A DNA stretch of 64,000 nt, from assembly GCA_018398765.1 (NCBI GenBank), contig JAHBMJ010002108.1:26001-90000 (forward strand), read 5' to 3'. The notes under the pieces are model-generated. The model had not been told where the DNA came from. It ran no database searches and saw nothing but the letters and a program-made list of their open reading frames with translations. Of the stretch, positions 13,588-26,727 are shown piece after piece. Position 1 is the first letter of the stretch. Each line of letters opens with the position of its first letter. Source of the DNA: Chromera velia. Lineage: Eukaryota > Sar > Chromeraceae. A program made the translations under genes and the position numbers.

Positions 13588-14326
13588 TTTCCCTCCCTTC
13601 AGTCAGAAACAAATTGAAACTCGGAGACGGCCTTCGGACTTCGAGTCTTCCCAGAACGACGTAACCAAGAACGAGTGAGGCAGGATGACAACGCAGCGCT
13701 CACCTTCTCGTCAGATTATATGAAGAATGTTCCTTTACATGCAGGGAGTGACTCTGTCAGCTTAGTAGGATTGAAGATGATTGAACCAAGTTCTATGTAT
13801 TGAAGGCTGCAAGATGCTAGCTGCAAGTCTGATGCTGCAAGAGTGCTGCAAGATGCCCCAAATGTGCAGGGAGGCGCGCCGTTCGCGCGCATTTCCGCAC
13901 CGTGCATGCTGTCATGCACACCGATACATGTGCCGAGCACATATATAATTTTTTCATGCAGACTTAATTGGTAGATGTGAAATCGACGGCACGCCAGGCT
14001 CGGTGTACATACATACAATGAAGAGAGCTGCTGAGCAAGGGAGCTCCTGTTGGAGGTCACGATGCCTCCCTCCATAGCGCTCCTCCTGACCTCCCGCAGA
14101 ATTTTTAACCGCCCCTATCAATTTGAAGAATCGTGCTGTGCCAGAAACCGCTTGGATCATTCGGCAATGTAGGGTTTGAAAGCTCAACAACACCCCGAAG
14201 CTCCCCGTGACACATTCCTTCCATCGACTGCTCAGAAATCCAGAACTGCATTCAACGTGCGCCCGGCTGACGGACCCGCACGGCTCCACAACCTCCTTGC
14301 CGCTCCCCGAAGTTTTTGCCACTCGC
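13588..14326. promoter_or_regulatory. head-to-head intergenic region (putative divergent promoters)
   Basis: 739 bp separate the start codons of the LRR gene (minus) and the cysteine-rich membrane protein gene (plus). It includes a GC-rich patch with GGCGCGCC near 13873. No core element can be assigned with confidence; the promoter role is inferred from position only. Confidence 0.4.
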
Positions 14327-15070
14327 ATGCATCATCCGCCGCCCAGAGCCCCAAGGGCACTTCTGCTGGCGGCCAGCATTGGTGAGTGAGCTAGCCTGAG
14401 CGCAGGTCTTTTCCCGTTATTGATTTGTCCAAAGAAATGGAAGCACCTCTCCTCTGACACATGTATATACTCACGGGGCGCGGGGGCGTGTGTGTGTGTG
14501 TGTGTGTGGTGTGTGTGTGTGTGTGAACCTGCCTCTTCGGTCTGCTTGCATGCAGTTGCGGTCGCAACGGGGACAAAATTGAGCGTTCTCAGGTCGTCGT
14601 TTTTGTGGTCAGGTGCAGAGTTGAGTGAGGATCGAGACAAAGCCACGCCAGTGTGCAAGGCAGCGTTCAGCAAGGAGGAAGACAATTACTGCGAGGAATT
14701 ACTGTGGCAGTGCAGAGACGATGCGCCGCGTCTTGTCGACTGCTTCAAAGGGATGAGGAAGATGTTCACATTCGAAGTGGAAAAAATGGGGACGGTGTGT
14801 GCAGATGGATGGGGGATCGAGACAAGCGACAGCCAGGCGATGTTTGCGAAGTGCTACAGTTGGGCAGCCGAGGTGTGCAGGATCAGGGATATCCGGCAAG
14901 CAGGAAAAGGACAGGTCCTGCAGACCGTAGAGAAAAAAGAGAGGTGCCTCCTGACGACGATGATGCATTTGACGGAGTGGCGGCAGGGAATGAAGGAATG
15001 CCGCAAGATGGGGTCTCTGTCCATTCAATCGAGGGGGTGGACTTTCTGGATAGACAAGTGAGTGAATGAG

Positions 15071-15113
<43 letters not shown>

Positions 15114-15121
15114 CATAGAGG

Positions 15122-15154
<33 letters not shown>

Positions 15155-16222
15155 AGGGAAAGAGAGGGAGCATGACTGGCTTGAGCTTGGTATAGGTGTT
15201 GAAGTCGGAGCGGCTGTACATGTGGGCCTAGCGGTGCGAGAAAAGAAAGAGAAATTCGAACAGTTCTGGCAAGAATTGAACGGACTTTTGTCAGTTTGCA
15301 TCGTAATGACTGCATGACGCTGTATGCAGATCGGCTGAAAGAGTCAAAAACCGCTGCGAGACTGTCTTCAATGAGCACTGCAACTTTCCGGGGACGGTCA
15401 GCAATGATCCGCATACTTATTCCAGACCCAACCCGGCCTACCTTCGAGAATGGCAGCTTGATGAGTATCAATCCTCCCAGACTCTGACCTGTCTGCAAAC
15501 GGTGAAGGCAACTTTTGCAGAGTCAGTCTGAATGAATCTCTTGATAGACATTTGAAAAGACAACGGAAAGAAAAGTGCCTCAGGGGGGCCCGGGAGGCTG
15601 TGAACCCCGGGGTTGTATTAAGAAATTCATTTAATTTGTTCGGACGCCAAGAGGCTTGTCGGCAGCATGTACGTTTTTGTTTCTTTCTTCCCTCTTTTTC
15701 ATCACAAAGTGAGGAGGCGTGTATTCCTGATACACAGAAATCGTCTTTCAAACAGGCAGGAAAGCATGGGAAAGAAGACTGTCAGAAAATCTCTCGATCG
15801 ATGTTGCCACATTCCTTTGTCCATACATGAGAGCGTCCCTTTCATACCGTGTCAGACTACACCGAACATCGACTGCCTTCATGGTGCAGCGGGCCCCAAT
15901 TCATCACAGCGAAGGCAACCAGAAGCACCAAATTCAACGCTGTCAGTGACTATGGAAAAAGAACCTGAGAAGAGTTGTGCATGCACATTCAGAACTGCAC
16001 CTCTTCCCGTTCGACTTCCCCATCAGCCTGAAGGTTGCTGTTTTTGTTGCTGTTGCCGACCGCCTTCTGTTCGGTGTTATGCTTCGCTGGCCACTCTACT
16101 CAGCTATTGATTTTTTGCTCTTGCACTCAGGCTCCCGATATGCCCTTTTTCGTCCTCTTTGCCCCCTTAACAAAACTCCCCAAGTGGACCTCTCTCTCTC
16201 TCTCTCTCTGTGTGTATGTGTG

Positions 16223-16273
<51 letters not shown>

Positions 16274-17002
16274 GGCAGGTCAAATTCGTTCTCCTCGTCG
16301 CCGGCACTACGTTGGCCTTTACCAACCCTGCCTTCATCGGCGGCCTCGTCACGGCTGTAGCTGGAAAGACGGTGCTCGCAAGCATTCCGTTTGTTGTGGA
16401 GGTCCTCTCTGCTTTGGCATTGATCATAGTCAGTCAGATTACTGGACCCTGGGCCAACTCCCCGATATTGAAAAGGAAAAGAAACTTACTGTGGCAAATG
16501 AGGACGCAAAGGTGAACAAAAAAAAGGAAAGGCTCTTTCTATCGGGATGGGGAATTGCACAAGATAAGAAGGCCAAGCGTTTGTGATCAGGGGCCATTCA
16601 GGGACCTTTATTCAATTTGCAGACGTAATCCCTCTGTACTGTGCTCGGCAGGTCGACACAATCGCGGATCTCGCGCAGTACAAACACTGGCGGGCCCTCA
16701 GTGTCGAACCTTATGCTCGGAAAGCTGCCGTGGTACGTTCGTCCGTTTTTTCTGCGTGTGCGAGTTCTTTGTCTGTCTGCTTCTTCAGTGAGCATGAGAT
16801 CCTTCTTTCCTGTCTGCCATCAACTTTGTGATGGTTGCACTGTTTGTAGGCATCCTTGCGATTGCACGAGAGTGTGAGGTTGTGGTTGATATTATGAGAG
16901 ACTGAAACAGAGTGAAAGAGAGAGTGTGTGAGTGTTTTTATGGGGGGAGGCTTATGCCTCTGTGCATGGATGCGTGGTTTGATGGCTGGATGGCTGGCTG
17001 GG

Positions 17003-17033
<31 letters not shown>

Positions 17034-19704
17034 ATGGCTGGATGGATGGATGGATGGTTGGCTGGCTGGATGGAGGGATGGATGGATGGATGGATAGATG
17101 TATGGGTAGATGGGTCTGGCGTGTCCAGCACTCATCAAAGGTGACCGTGCCTGTGAGCAAGTGAGGCCGCAATGTATAAAAGATTCAGTGAGTGCGTGGA
17201 TGACTCAGTGAGTGAGTGAGTTAGTTCGCGTCTTTTAGAAGTCCGAAGAGAGGTCCTGGTGAGGGCTCGAAGAGTGCATTCTTGGGCGTGCATGGGTGAT
17301 TGTCTGAGTCGACAGACGCATGGAAAGGCGGGGAGAACTAGCATGTGGCTGGCCGGCGCTATGAAATCAGATGAAAAGGCACTCAGGTGGCTGTACGTAT
17401 ACAAACAGGCCTGGGTCTGGTATGGAGGCTGGGGGGAATTGCACACATGGGATCGATCTTTTTTATTTCTTTGGTTTTGTGTGTGAAACGATGTTCGAAA
17501 GGCAACTGTGGCGTGTTTATCAGATGCTGACTCGTCACTGGCAAAGTTTGGGGGTCTGACTCGACTGATATGTCTCTATTTTGCTTTGCTTCGGTGTTTT
17601 GCATGCATGCATGCATGCAGTATATTGGAGGTTCTGTTTCGTCACACTTGATCACAAAAGTCGGAGGGGCGTCAGCGGCTGCAACCGCGGAGGCGATAGG
17701 ATCTGGTCAGCGCTAGCTGTCTGTCACAGCGGGGTAGGCGTGTGTTCCTCTGGGGGAGAGGGTACCTGAGCATATCAGCTTATGGGCGTAAAAGTGCGTG
17801 GACAGTCATTCAGTGATAGAGGAGCACTCGAACATCGAGAGATGTTGGATTTTGTTTTATAAAGATCCTGAATCGAATCTTTGCCAGACGGACTTGGACG
17901 TCAGTAGACCAAAGCGCATAGCTTTTCTCTTTCTTCTTCTTTCTTCCTCATGTTTTCTGAGCCAATGCCGATCTAAGTGATGATGTGTACGCGAAGACTC
18001 TCCGAGGCGCTCAGAAATCAACCTGCCATGTGTTCGAGATTTTACCGCAGTACTGCTGACGGCGGTGTTCGCTCTAAAGAGTCTTTACGGGCTCATCCAA
18101 GATGTTGGGAAGACCACCACGAATGACCTGTACCAGTTGGACAGGGACCCTGTACTTCGGAAAGCCACACTCAAAGCCGTCTCCCTCGTCGGATCCACCA
18201 ACCCAGGTCGGTCGGTCGGTCCCGGAGGAATTGGAGAAAAAGAAAAACAGACATAGAAGATGAATTCGGCATTTCATCTGATGTCGGGGACGCACGATAC
18301 GTGGTTGCCAGAATTTTGTATGCATGACTCGATCACCGATTTGTCAAGGTGAGCGTTCTTGTTGTTGACAAGTGGTCCTCCAAAGGACCCATGCAGCTGT
18401 GAAATAACGAAACCTGTTGACGTCCATGCACACAAGACCTGCTGTTGCCACTGTAAGCTCATCGAGCCCGTCCAACTGCACATTTTTGAATCATTTCCTA
18501 GCAGCGTTTGTATATTTTTCGTATGTCTGCAATGATTTGCACCAGATCGCTTCACCCGCTGTCCTCTCTCTTCCTTTCATAAAAATGAAATATGCTGGGG
18601 TTTTCTTCTCGGTAGACTGGTGCTCCTGTGTGGGGGTTTTGAAAACAGTTTCCTGGTTCTTTCCTCTCTTGTGAATTCACACCATCATTTTCCAACCATC
18701 ACACTGCTGCATGTTTTTCTCAATGTATTTGGTCCGTCTTCACAGCCAACCTTCCTTTGTCAAAGATCCTATTCATTCATTTAAGTGCTTTTCTGTGTGT
18801 GCATGCATGTAGCTTATCATTTCGACGTCCATGATGGTGAAATGAGCACATGCAGATCAAGGAGACTTCTTTCTCATCGAGACAGAAAACGAAGCCATGG
18901 CGCAGGAGCTGCGGGTGAGTAAATGGGCATGGCCGTGTCAATCTACCTTTCCTTTCCTGAGGCGAATCGAATCCATGCCCATTGAACATGATTGATCAGC
19001 AGTTCAGAAAGCCGGGACGGATGGTCTAAATACTCTCTGGCTGACGAAGTTGGGGGACGCAGGGAAAAGTGCCCTCCAACTCAAGCCCTACGCGACCAAG
19101 AAAAGGCTCTACCAGACGAGCCGCCGCACCCCTCTCTCTCTTAACTCCTGCACGGGTGCAGTGTCTCTCTCTTGAGTGCTTTAGTTTTTGGTTTTTGTCT
19201 ATCCATGAGCATTGGCTTTAGAGGCACCAATTTGACTGCGCATGCCGGACCCCAAAGCATTGTATTTTTGCCCCATCTTTTGGTGCTCTCACACCGTCAA
19301 TTTTCAGTAACATAACGGATCTCTACCCGTTTCCTTCCTGTGTTATCCTCGGAAACATCTGTCTGCGCGTGCACCCATTCCCACTTATGTCCGTTGATGC
19401 GTGAGCTAGTGCGTGAGTAAACACAGAGGCTGTGGAACATGACGCCGGGGCTTGGCGGTGGCACGGAGTTCCTCGAGACCGGGACTGTCACAACCAACAG
19501 CACGACGACAGGAAGGAGGAAAGAAATGGAGTCCTCAGAGGTCTCTGCATGCTTGGCGGAACGCTTCTGAGTAGAATTGAGGCGGGGGACGTGGAGATCA
19601 TTGAAGATGACGACGCAGACCTACAGGCAGAGGTCGCAGCAGAAAACGAAAGCTACAGTGCATGGGCACAAGCCAGGGATGAAGCGAGAGGGTGCACCAA
19701 ATGA
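14327..19704 (+). CDS. signal-peptide, cysteine-rich membrane protein of unknown function
   Basis: Proposed exons: 14327-14381, 14556-15057, 15330-15521, 15710-15818, 16279-16428, 16652-16732, 17621-17705, 18051-18206, 18856-18914, 19008-19155, 19427-19704. All phases fit; about 604 residues. The first two exons join into a signal-peptide-like start ([15 protein letters not shown]). The next 220 or so residues carry about 14 cysteines, suggesting a disulphide-bonded lumenal or extracellular domain. Exon 5 encodes a strongly hydrophobic segment ([14 protein letters not shown] through [11 protein letters not shown]), followed by the soluble-looking [13 protein letters not shown], a small-residue-rich stretch, and an acidic C-terminus ([16 protein letters not shown]). 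No known family was recognised. The donor after 15818 (GTCCAT) is weak, so exon 4 and its join are the least certain part; the other joins have good signals. Confidence 0.6.
15072..15170. repeat. CA then GA microsatellite in intron 2
   Basis: Begins a few bases after the GTGAGTGAATGAGT donor of the cysteine-rich protein gene. Confidence 0.9.
16193..16270. repeat. TC/TGTC microsatellite forming the tract before an acceptor
   Basis: Runs of TC and TGTC directly precede TTTCTGGCAG, the acceptor of the hydrophobic exon starting at 16279. Confidence 0.85.
16975..17102. repeat. GGCT/GGAT tetranucleotide repeats
   Basis: Tandem GGCT then GGAT units inside the intron 16733-17620. Confidence 0.85.
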
Positions 19705-20830
19705 GAGAGGGGGGCGCACTAAAACCTAAGAAGCATGAGAAGGGAAGAGGCCAAACGGATTAGATCACGCATCGAAATGTTGTTTTCTATAAGCTGATCG
19801 TCCAAGATGCGCTTGGATACACAGCGGTAAGAATGGCAGAGGAATGCGCAATCAGACGCCACGGAGCTAATCGTTTCGGTGTATCGTTGTCACTGCTGGC
19901 CGAGATGGGGAATTTTCGAGGGAGTTTCCAACAAGGCAAAGTTCTTTTTTGGCCTCCCATGCTCTCAATCAGCTGGAACAAAAGGGCAGAGGAAGTCCGT
20001 CAACTGCACCTGCTTTACTCTCCGTTCACAGTGCAGGCGAATCAAATTGGCATTGAAATTGCCCTTCCGGTCGAAGCACAACATAATACAATTAAAGCTG
20101 CAACAGAGCTCCAAAGAGGACCCGCGGACGAATCTAGTGACGGAAACAATACCGGCACGTTGATTCACAAAAACGAACTGATAACTCGGTCATGCAAAAC
20201 TTGGTCTCATTTTTTTTTTTTTAAGCAAAGTCAATCTTGATTTTTAGTGTTACATTGTATGCATGTCGCTCTACGCAGTTTTTAATTAACTAGTCTTATC
20301 ACTTAACTAATCCTTTATGCCCAGTCGCCTGGCCTCCTCCTCAGGAGCCTGTACAGCAGCCATGCCTCCCGCTGTAGCCAATGACACAGCCCCTGTCTTC
20401 GTCATCGCCCGTGTCCCCTAGCGTGTCCCTCTGGCTCTCCTGGTGCATGCTAACACTGCTCTAAGCACTGCCATCTGCAACCCAGGCTAACCCTGTTTTC
20501 ACTGCTCTTGCTATTTTACTTGGTGTAGCCCCCTTCTTTTTTGCCAATCCCTACATTATTCTTCTCACTACAGCTTGGAATGTGGGCGCAAAGACACCGT
20601 CCACTGTGAGAACCCGTGGAAAAAAGTCTCTCCGTGTCTCGGCACACGGCTTTTCATATATTCCCCTCTTCTTTCTTTCATGTTGGGCCAGAGTGACATG
20701 AATGTCTTGATGCAGATATGGCTGGGCACCATGATCGAACATATGAACATCCATCACTGTGTCTCTCTGCTTTGTGTACAGTGACCTGGCGTCCAAGTCC
20801 CCCTGAAACTCCTCTATCTCTTCTCCATCT
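19705..20830. other. intergenic with an open, possibly ankyrin-like remnant
   Basis: A frame open from about 19785 to 20240 reads KLIVQDALGYTAVRMAEECA near its start, which resembles one ankyrin-repeat turn, then continues without recognisable domain character. No upstream exon joins it convincingly and it follows the stop of the neighbouring gene. It may be a remnant, an unrecognised terminal exon, or chance. The rest of the interval shows nothing. Confidence 0.3.
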
Positions 20831-21475
20831 TCCCCAATTGCTTGCCATGATCTGCTATACCTTCGGTTAACTAGCTAGCTTAGCCAAGCTAAAAAACTAG
20901 CTTAAAAAAGCCAGAAAACAGAGCAAAAAACACCTAAAAACCTTAGCATTAGGCTAGCAAAATTATTTTATTCTACATATTCATGAAAGTTTTCTTTCTA
21001 ATATTTAGTATTTAATACTAATTTGTATGAATCTATGTTTGATTTCTAAAAAAAATAGGAGGACTTTACAAAAAATAATATTTAAAACATTAAATATAGA
21101 CTATATATAGTACATTAATTTTATTTTTTATATCGCAACTTGAACTTGAAATGTATTGGCTTCAATTTAGTCATGATTGATACAAGCAAATTAATTCAAA
21201 GTTAAAACCGACTCTGTATATACCTGATATTCTACCATTGCAAAACTATAATCTTAGACCTAACTAAATTAATTTATATTTGATTGTCGGTAATTGATTG
21301 CATATGTACGATTGACAACATCTAATACTTGCTATCAGGCGCCACAATTAAATTAATTAGTAAGATTTCAAGTTTTATTGAGTACGGGACGATTAAGCGC
21401 TTTGACTAACTTCTTGAGTTCAACTTGAACCCATGTCAAAGTATGGATGCACAATGGGAAAGATCCCCTTACAAC
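20830..21475. other. AT-rich island between convergent genes
   Basis: AT-rich DNA with TAGCTAGCTTAG-like motifs and no usable open frames. It separates the 3' ends of the cysteine-rich protein gene (plus) and the receptor gene (minus). Confidence 0.7.
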
Positions 21476-21719
21476 CTCTCAGGTACTGAATTTTTCCACG
21501 CACGCTGAAAATCGTGCACTGTAACTACGCTCCTGGCCTCTTTCTTTGGTCCAGATCCCCCCATGCAGTCCGGTTGCATGCATGGCCTGTTCAGACCTCC
21601 AACCCCCCAACGATGCCACGTGCAGGCTGCAGAAATGTAAAGGACTGTCCAGACCTGTACATCCTCTCTTGACCTTTAAAATAGAAATCCTAGGCCCCTC
21701 ATTCAACATCGATGCACAC

Positions 21720-24287
21720 TTAATATTCAACCCGATTATCGTTCTCCGAGGCGATCTCAAAATCAGATCCCTCGAAGGCTTCCTTCCCCCCCTCCTCCCT
21801 CCCTCCCGGCCTTTCTTCTTCGTTTTCTGAAGCGACCTCGAAAGCTGAATCGTCCGAGAAGTCCACCTCCTCTTCATCCCCCTCCATGTCCACCCCCCTG
21901 CTCTGGGGATCTCCATCGTCCTCCTCTGCAGGCACGCCGTCTCCTTTGCCCTTCACCCCCTCGAAACCTGCAATGCCATCGATCATTCGATGAATACAAT
22001 TGCGAAGGACGGCAACCACGGCAGACGGCGGCAGTAAACCTATTCAAAACAAAAGTACAAAAAAACAAATCCAGAATCCTTCAAACACGTTTAAAAAATT
22101 CGCGAAACAAGTGGACGTGCTTACACTGAATCGGAAGATGAAAAAAAACATCACATAGTTTGTATGTGTGTGAGAGAGAGTCGGAGGGGGGCGTGTGTAG
22201 GGAGATAGATGGATCGATAAGGGGAGGACATGCCTCACGCCTCACACGCATGCCGACTCACTTAATACTCCACTTACAAACAAAAACACTGCGGGATACC
22301 GCTCCGTGTCTTTAAGTGCTAGACAGAGCACGCAGACAGACAGACAGACAGACAGACAGAGAGGACCCACCTTCCTTTCCTTCTCCGTGCCCTTCTGGTG
22401 CAAAGTCGTGAAAGTTCAGGAGTTGGTCTGTCGTCTTCGTCCGGGTTGTCCCTGCGAAGTTTATGGATCTTCTCTGATTTGGCGGCGTTGTATTATCCTT
22501 GATAGACAGCCTCGACTGTCTGGGGTTTTGCAGCGATACCCTCTGTTGCAGAGAACCTCTCATAGACCACCGCTTCGAGTAGGCCATACCCATCAGAGAG
22601 ATCTTCGACCACCTTGTAAACTTCAGCCGGCTGCTGTGGTGCTGGTATGGGGTGACCGTCTGGCTGAAGATCAGCTCTTGCATCGCAAGCTCATAAAAGT
22701 CTCTGCGCGCACAGGGAAAGCAGAGAGGAATGCGGTGTGTCCAGGATTAGCCTGTCAGTGTGTGAGCGTTTTATTTGACCGTTTTCAGACTGTGGCCGCC
22801 AACGAGCATGCACATGACCTCATGGTTTCAGTTCAACAATCACGAAAAAGCAAAGAAAGGGTAAATAATGTCAATTAGCTCTTTGACCGACTCGGCTGTT
22901 TGAATATCTTCAGCTGAGAGCACCGCAAATCTGTACTCGAAGGGCAGCTCCTCCGTGCTGCCCTCCTCAATTGCCTTGGCCACTTGCTGTGCCTCCCTGA
23001 CAAGGAGGTTGCATGCCCTCAGCGTGTTTCCTGAAACTCTCAGCATCGCCAGGTATTCCTTTCTCTTCGTCCTCTCCTTCCAAATAATCTCCACAGCACC
23101 CACAGTGATCACGTACAGACCCAAAAGCATACCGGCACCTGCAAACAAAGGAAAATTAGATGAAGAGGCAAAATGGCATTTAACGAACCAAGGCAGAGAG
23201 CATGGAAGGAATGGAGGGAGTGGGGGAGGCGGCCAGATAACAAAACGATCACAAAGAGAGATCCTCTCCTCTCTCTTCTCTTATTTCGGGTGGGAAAACG
23301 GCTTCAGTTTTTGGAACGCAAAAACTTTTCGCTTTGCAAAACTGTATCTCGGTTGATGGGCTGAGAGACTTAGATTCATGTACTCCGGAAAGATTGAAAA
23401 AATAAATTGAATGAAAGCAAACAAGTGGCAGCAGAACGCAAAGTGCAAGCAGCTCTTTAGAGGGTATTCCTTCGACCCTTTCTGTTCCCGGGCCCACACA
23501 TGCACATTCGGTGCATTCACTCACCGACCTGCAAAAAGTCCCGCTGCGGCAGAGAGAACGACTCCTGAACGGTCCGTGTCCTCTGTGTATGCCACTCCGA
23601 CGTAGCAGATGTACAGGAACGCGGTGGTCTGCACGAGGTCCAGAATGTTGTTCAATCTGCAACAGAGGATTCATACGCAGGAGTAATGAACATATTTATT
23701 GTCCACAGATACATCAAGAGGAAAGAGGGCACAAAACAAAACAAAGAAAGAAACGACCCAAGCGAGGGAAGCACGCAAGTGATGCCTGATTGAATGAATG
23801 ATTGAAGGAATGAATGAATTTTTAGATGAATGGACGGATGAACAAGTGGATAAAAGACTCACTCCAACTCCAAAGAAACCAAAGGAAAAAGAAAGAAGCG
23901 CGGCATGAAGAGTGCGAAAAGGGGAAGAAGATTGCTGGCCCATTCGCTCGGTCGCAGTCACTTCAGCAAGAGCCCCCACATACAAAGGCATTTTTGTAGA
24001 AGCTTCACTGTCTCTCTCCGCCTCTCTCTCTAACCCACTGGCATTTCAAGAATGTTGCTCCACTGATATCCTAGTGAAGCGTATGGTATCAGAGAGAGGG
24101 AAATAAGATGAAAATTCATACACAGCAGACAAGTAGAAGTCATCGCAGTTGTTCACAAATACAACAAAAAGCCACCCACCGATCATTCCATGGTCGAAAT
24201 TGCCTGCACACACAAAGAGATAAGGAAAGGAAGCACATACCACACATAGTTGGACATGCACGCACGTATGTACATACACACACGCAT

Positions 24288-24332
<45 letters not shown>

Positions 24333-25408
24333 TCTGCGGGGAGATGGAAGTGAATGCGAACAGAGAGGAAAAATAGATGAGAAGCACTTGTCTCTCTGTC
24401 CCCCTCTGGATCTCAAATGCATCTGTTTGCAGAGAGACATATTCATTTTCGGAAAGAACGGCACTCGGAGAGCGCAAGACAAGAGACTCGATTGACCCAG
24501 CTGTCAAACGACTTGCGAGTCATAGCACTTGTACTGTGGTCTGGCTGGTTGACTGACACTTGGGGGATGAGAATTGCCGCTGTAAAAATGAAGAGGATCG
24601 TCACGGCAACTCTGCCGTCATCTGCATTCATTCATTCACACTTGAAAGAAGAATGAGCATAGGATTTTGTGCTCAAAGCGTGCCATTGAATTGGCGTAAA
24701 AGCGGCTCTTCGCGCTTGGTCTCAATATCTAAAGATCCTGTACTGATGTCAACATCATCGCTTCAAACATGCTTATCTGTTCTTTCCTGACTCTTTTCTT
24801 CTACGGTCTTCTGGCTGTCGAGATCTTCAATGCCCTCCCCGCTGTGTTCTATACATTCATTGATGTCTGAATGTCGACACTTCTTTGCCTCGTGGATGCA
24901 GCGCACAAAGACTGACAGCAATGCAGAAATCAATTGAGAAGGAATGCAGAAAAAATGATGGATGGACCGCGCCTGCCTCCTCGATGCACCAGCCGACTTT
25001 GTCCCCGGAGGATATCTGGTCAAAGATGCGTGCTGAATCAATTCTTCTCTCACTCATTCGAGGACCTACCTGGTTCAAGGATTGGTGCGAGGGCTACGAG
25101 GAAGTTCTGCAAAAGTCAATTGTTCAGATCATCTGCAGACATCTTTGCCTTTCTATTCCCTGTGCAACTTGGGTCAGGCAGTGGCATGTCATAAGACTGT
25201 ACTGACGCGCTTGAACGGACTTCCTCGGTGATTCAGGACCATAAGTATCAGGTTGTAACTGTATCGATCATGGTTTACGATATCTGACCGTGCAAAGATG
25301 ACAAAAAAATGACGTTCTGTAAATTAAGTCGTATGACGTAGAGCGACTCACACAGACAGACAGACACACGTCTTTCTGCCCTCTTTCATTCACACACACA
25401 CACACACA

Positions 25409-25449
<41 letters not shown>

Positions 25450-26685
25450 GCGCGGAAATAGGGAGGGAGAGAGACAGAAGGATAGAGCTGAATAGGGCTT
25501 GGGCTTACGTAAAGAGTGTAGATGAACCCCCACCACCAGTACCGAGGTTGGAATTTCGCAAAGAGGTATTTGTATCTGCAAACACACGTGTGCCCATTCG
25601 TACTCTATCTCACAGTCAGAGGAAGCAAGAAAGAAGCGAGCAAGTAACAAAAGTACCAGAGGAAAAGAAAGCAGCACAATCTCGCAGTGGCAGCAGGGAA
25701 CAAAGGAAGGATGCAGGATAGCCTGTTCACATCTTCAGCACACTGCCTTATATGTTTCGCTGGCGAACTTCCACCTTTGCTTTTCTCTTCTGCATTATTC
25801 GAGACAGTCTGATCAGCAACCATGCAAACAAAAGAGCCTCCAGGCAGTTGTAGTGCGCAAGGAAGTTGTGACAGCTTCCTTTCGATGCAGGTCTGCCCGT
25901 TACAAATCGGGGGCAGAAAAACAGTTAACAATCATTCATGGCAGGAAGGAACTAACTCACCTTGTTCTGAACGCGGGGTATCTCTCTTGCCACTTTGGGG
26001 CCATAAAGAGGACAGTCGCAACGAAGCACATGCCGCAAACGATGTACATGACAATACACACGGAACCCAGAGCAATGAAAGGATTGTGATCTGCATACAG
26101 CAAGCAAACCAAAAGAGGGTAAAAAAATGCGCCACGATCTTTCCAAATCTTTGTGAGAGGGAGGATAAAGTGTCTAGCGAGGAGAAAGTGAAGCAATGCA
26201 AACTGCACTCTAATAGACTCAAACAAAACGGACTGTGCCAAGCCAATCGCCGTTCTCACAGAACGAACTAAAAACACATGGGTGCTCTGCTGCTGACCTT
26301 CGGTGTTGCAGAAAACAGTCGGGTACGCTCTCAGGTTTTTTTCTCCCGAGGGATTCAGACGGCAGTCGAATGCCATCAGCACAGAGACGCAGCTGCATGC
26401 ATGCAATCGTTTGTTTATTCAGGGGGGGGAAATGAATGAATGAATGAATGAATGAATGAATGTGCGAGGGAGAGAGGCCTCGTATCTTCCTATGCTCTCT
26501 CTTCCGTTCTTCGATTTTCTGCGTGCTAGATTCCTCCTCTGAAACGGAAAAGAAAAGGAGGGAAAAGCTGACCACCAGCGAGATGATCGATCGAGGTTAC
26601 ATGCAGATGCTCTTAAGGCCGGAGAGGAAAAAGGAAAGGGACAAAAAAGAGACCAGAACCGACGAGCACCAGAGAGCGAGAGAGC

Positions 26686-26727
<42 letters not shown>

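Noticed and set aside
15977-16110. Hydrophobic frame [18 protein letters not shown] as a membrane exon
   Set aside because: No donor or acceptor pair joins it in phase with its neighbours except through a weak AG; left inside an intron.
16429-16511. Frame [15 protein letters not shown] ending at a GTGAAC donor in phase with the next exon
   Set aside because: It would require Arg/His-rich reading of the upstream exon instead of the strongly hydrophobic frame; the GTCAGT donor at 16429 gives the better model. Not fully excluded.
15330-19704. Apparent one-base frameshifts in the cysteine-rich gene, suggesting a pseudogene or programmed frameshifting
   Set aside because: Alternative donors (GTCAGT at 15522 and 16429) and acceptors (15330, 19008) remove them and keep frame without indels.
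24763-25053. Charged frame CIEHSGEGIEDLDSQKTVEEK as a receptor exon
   Set aside because: Exons 25070-25106 and 24535-24621 join directly in phase and keep the expected membrane pattern.
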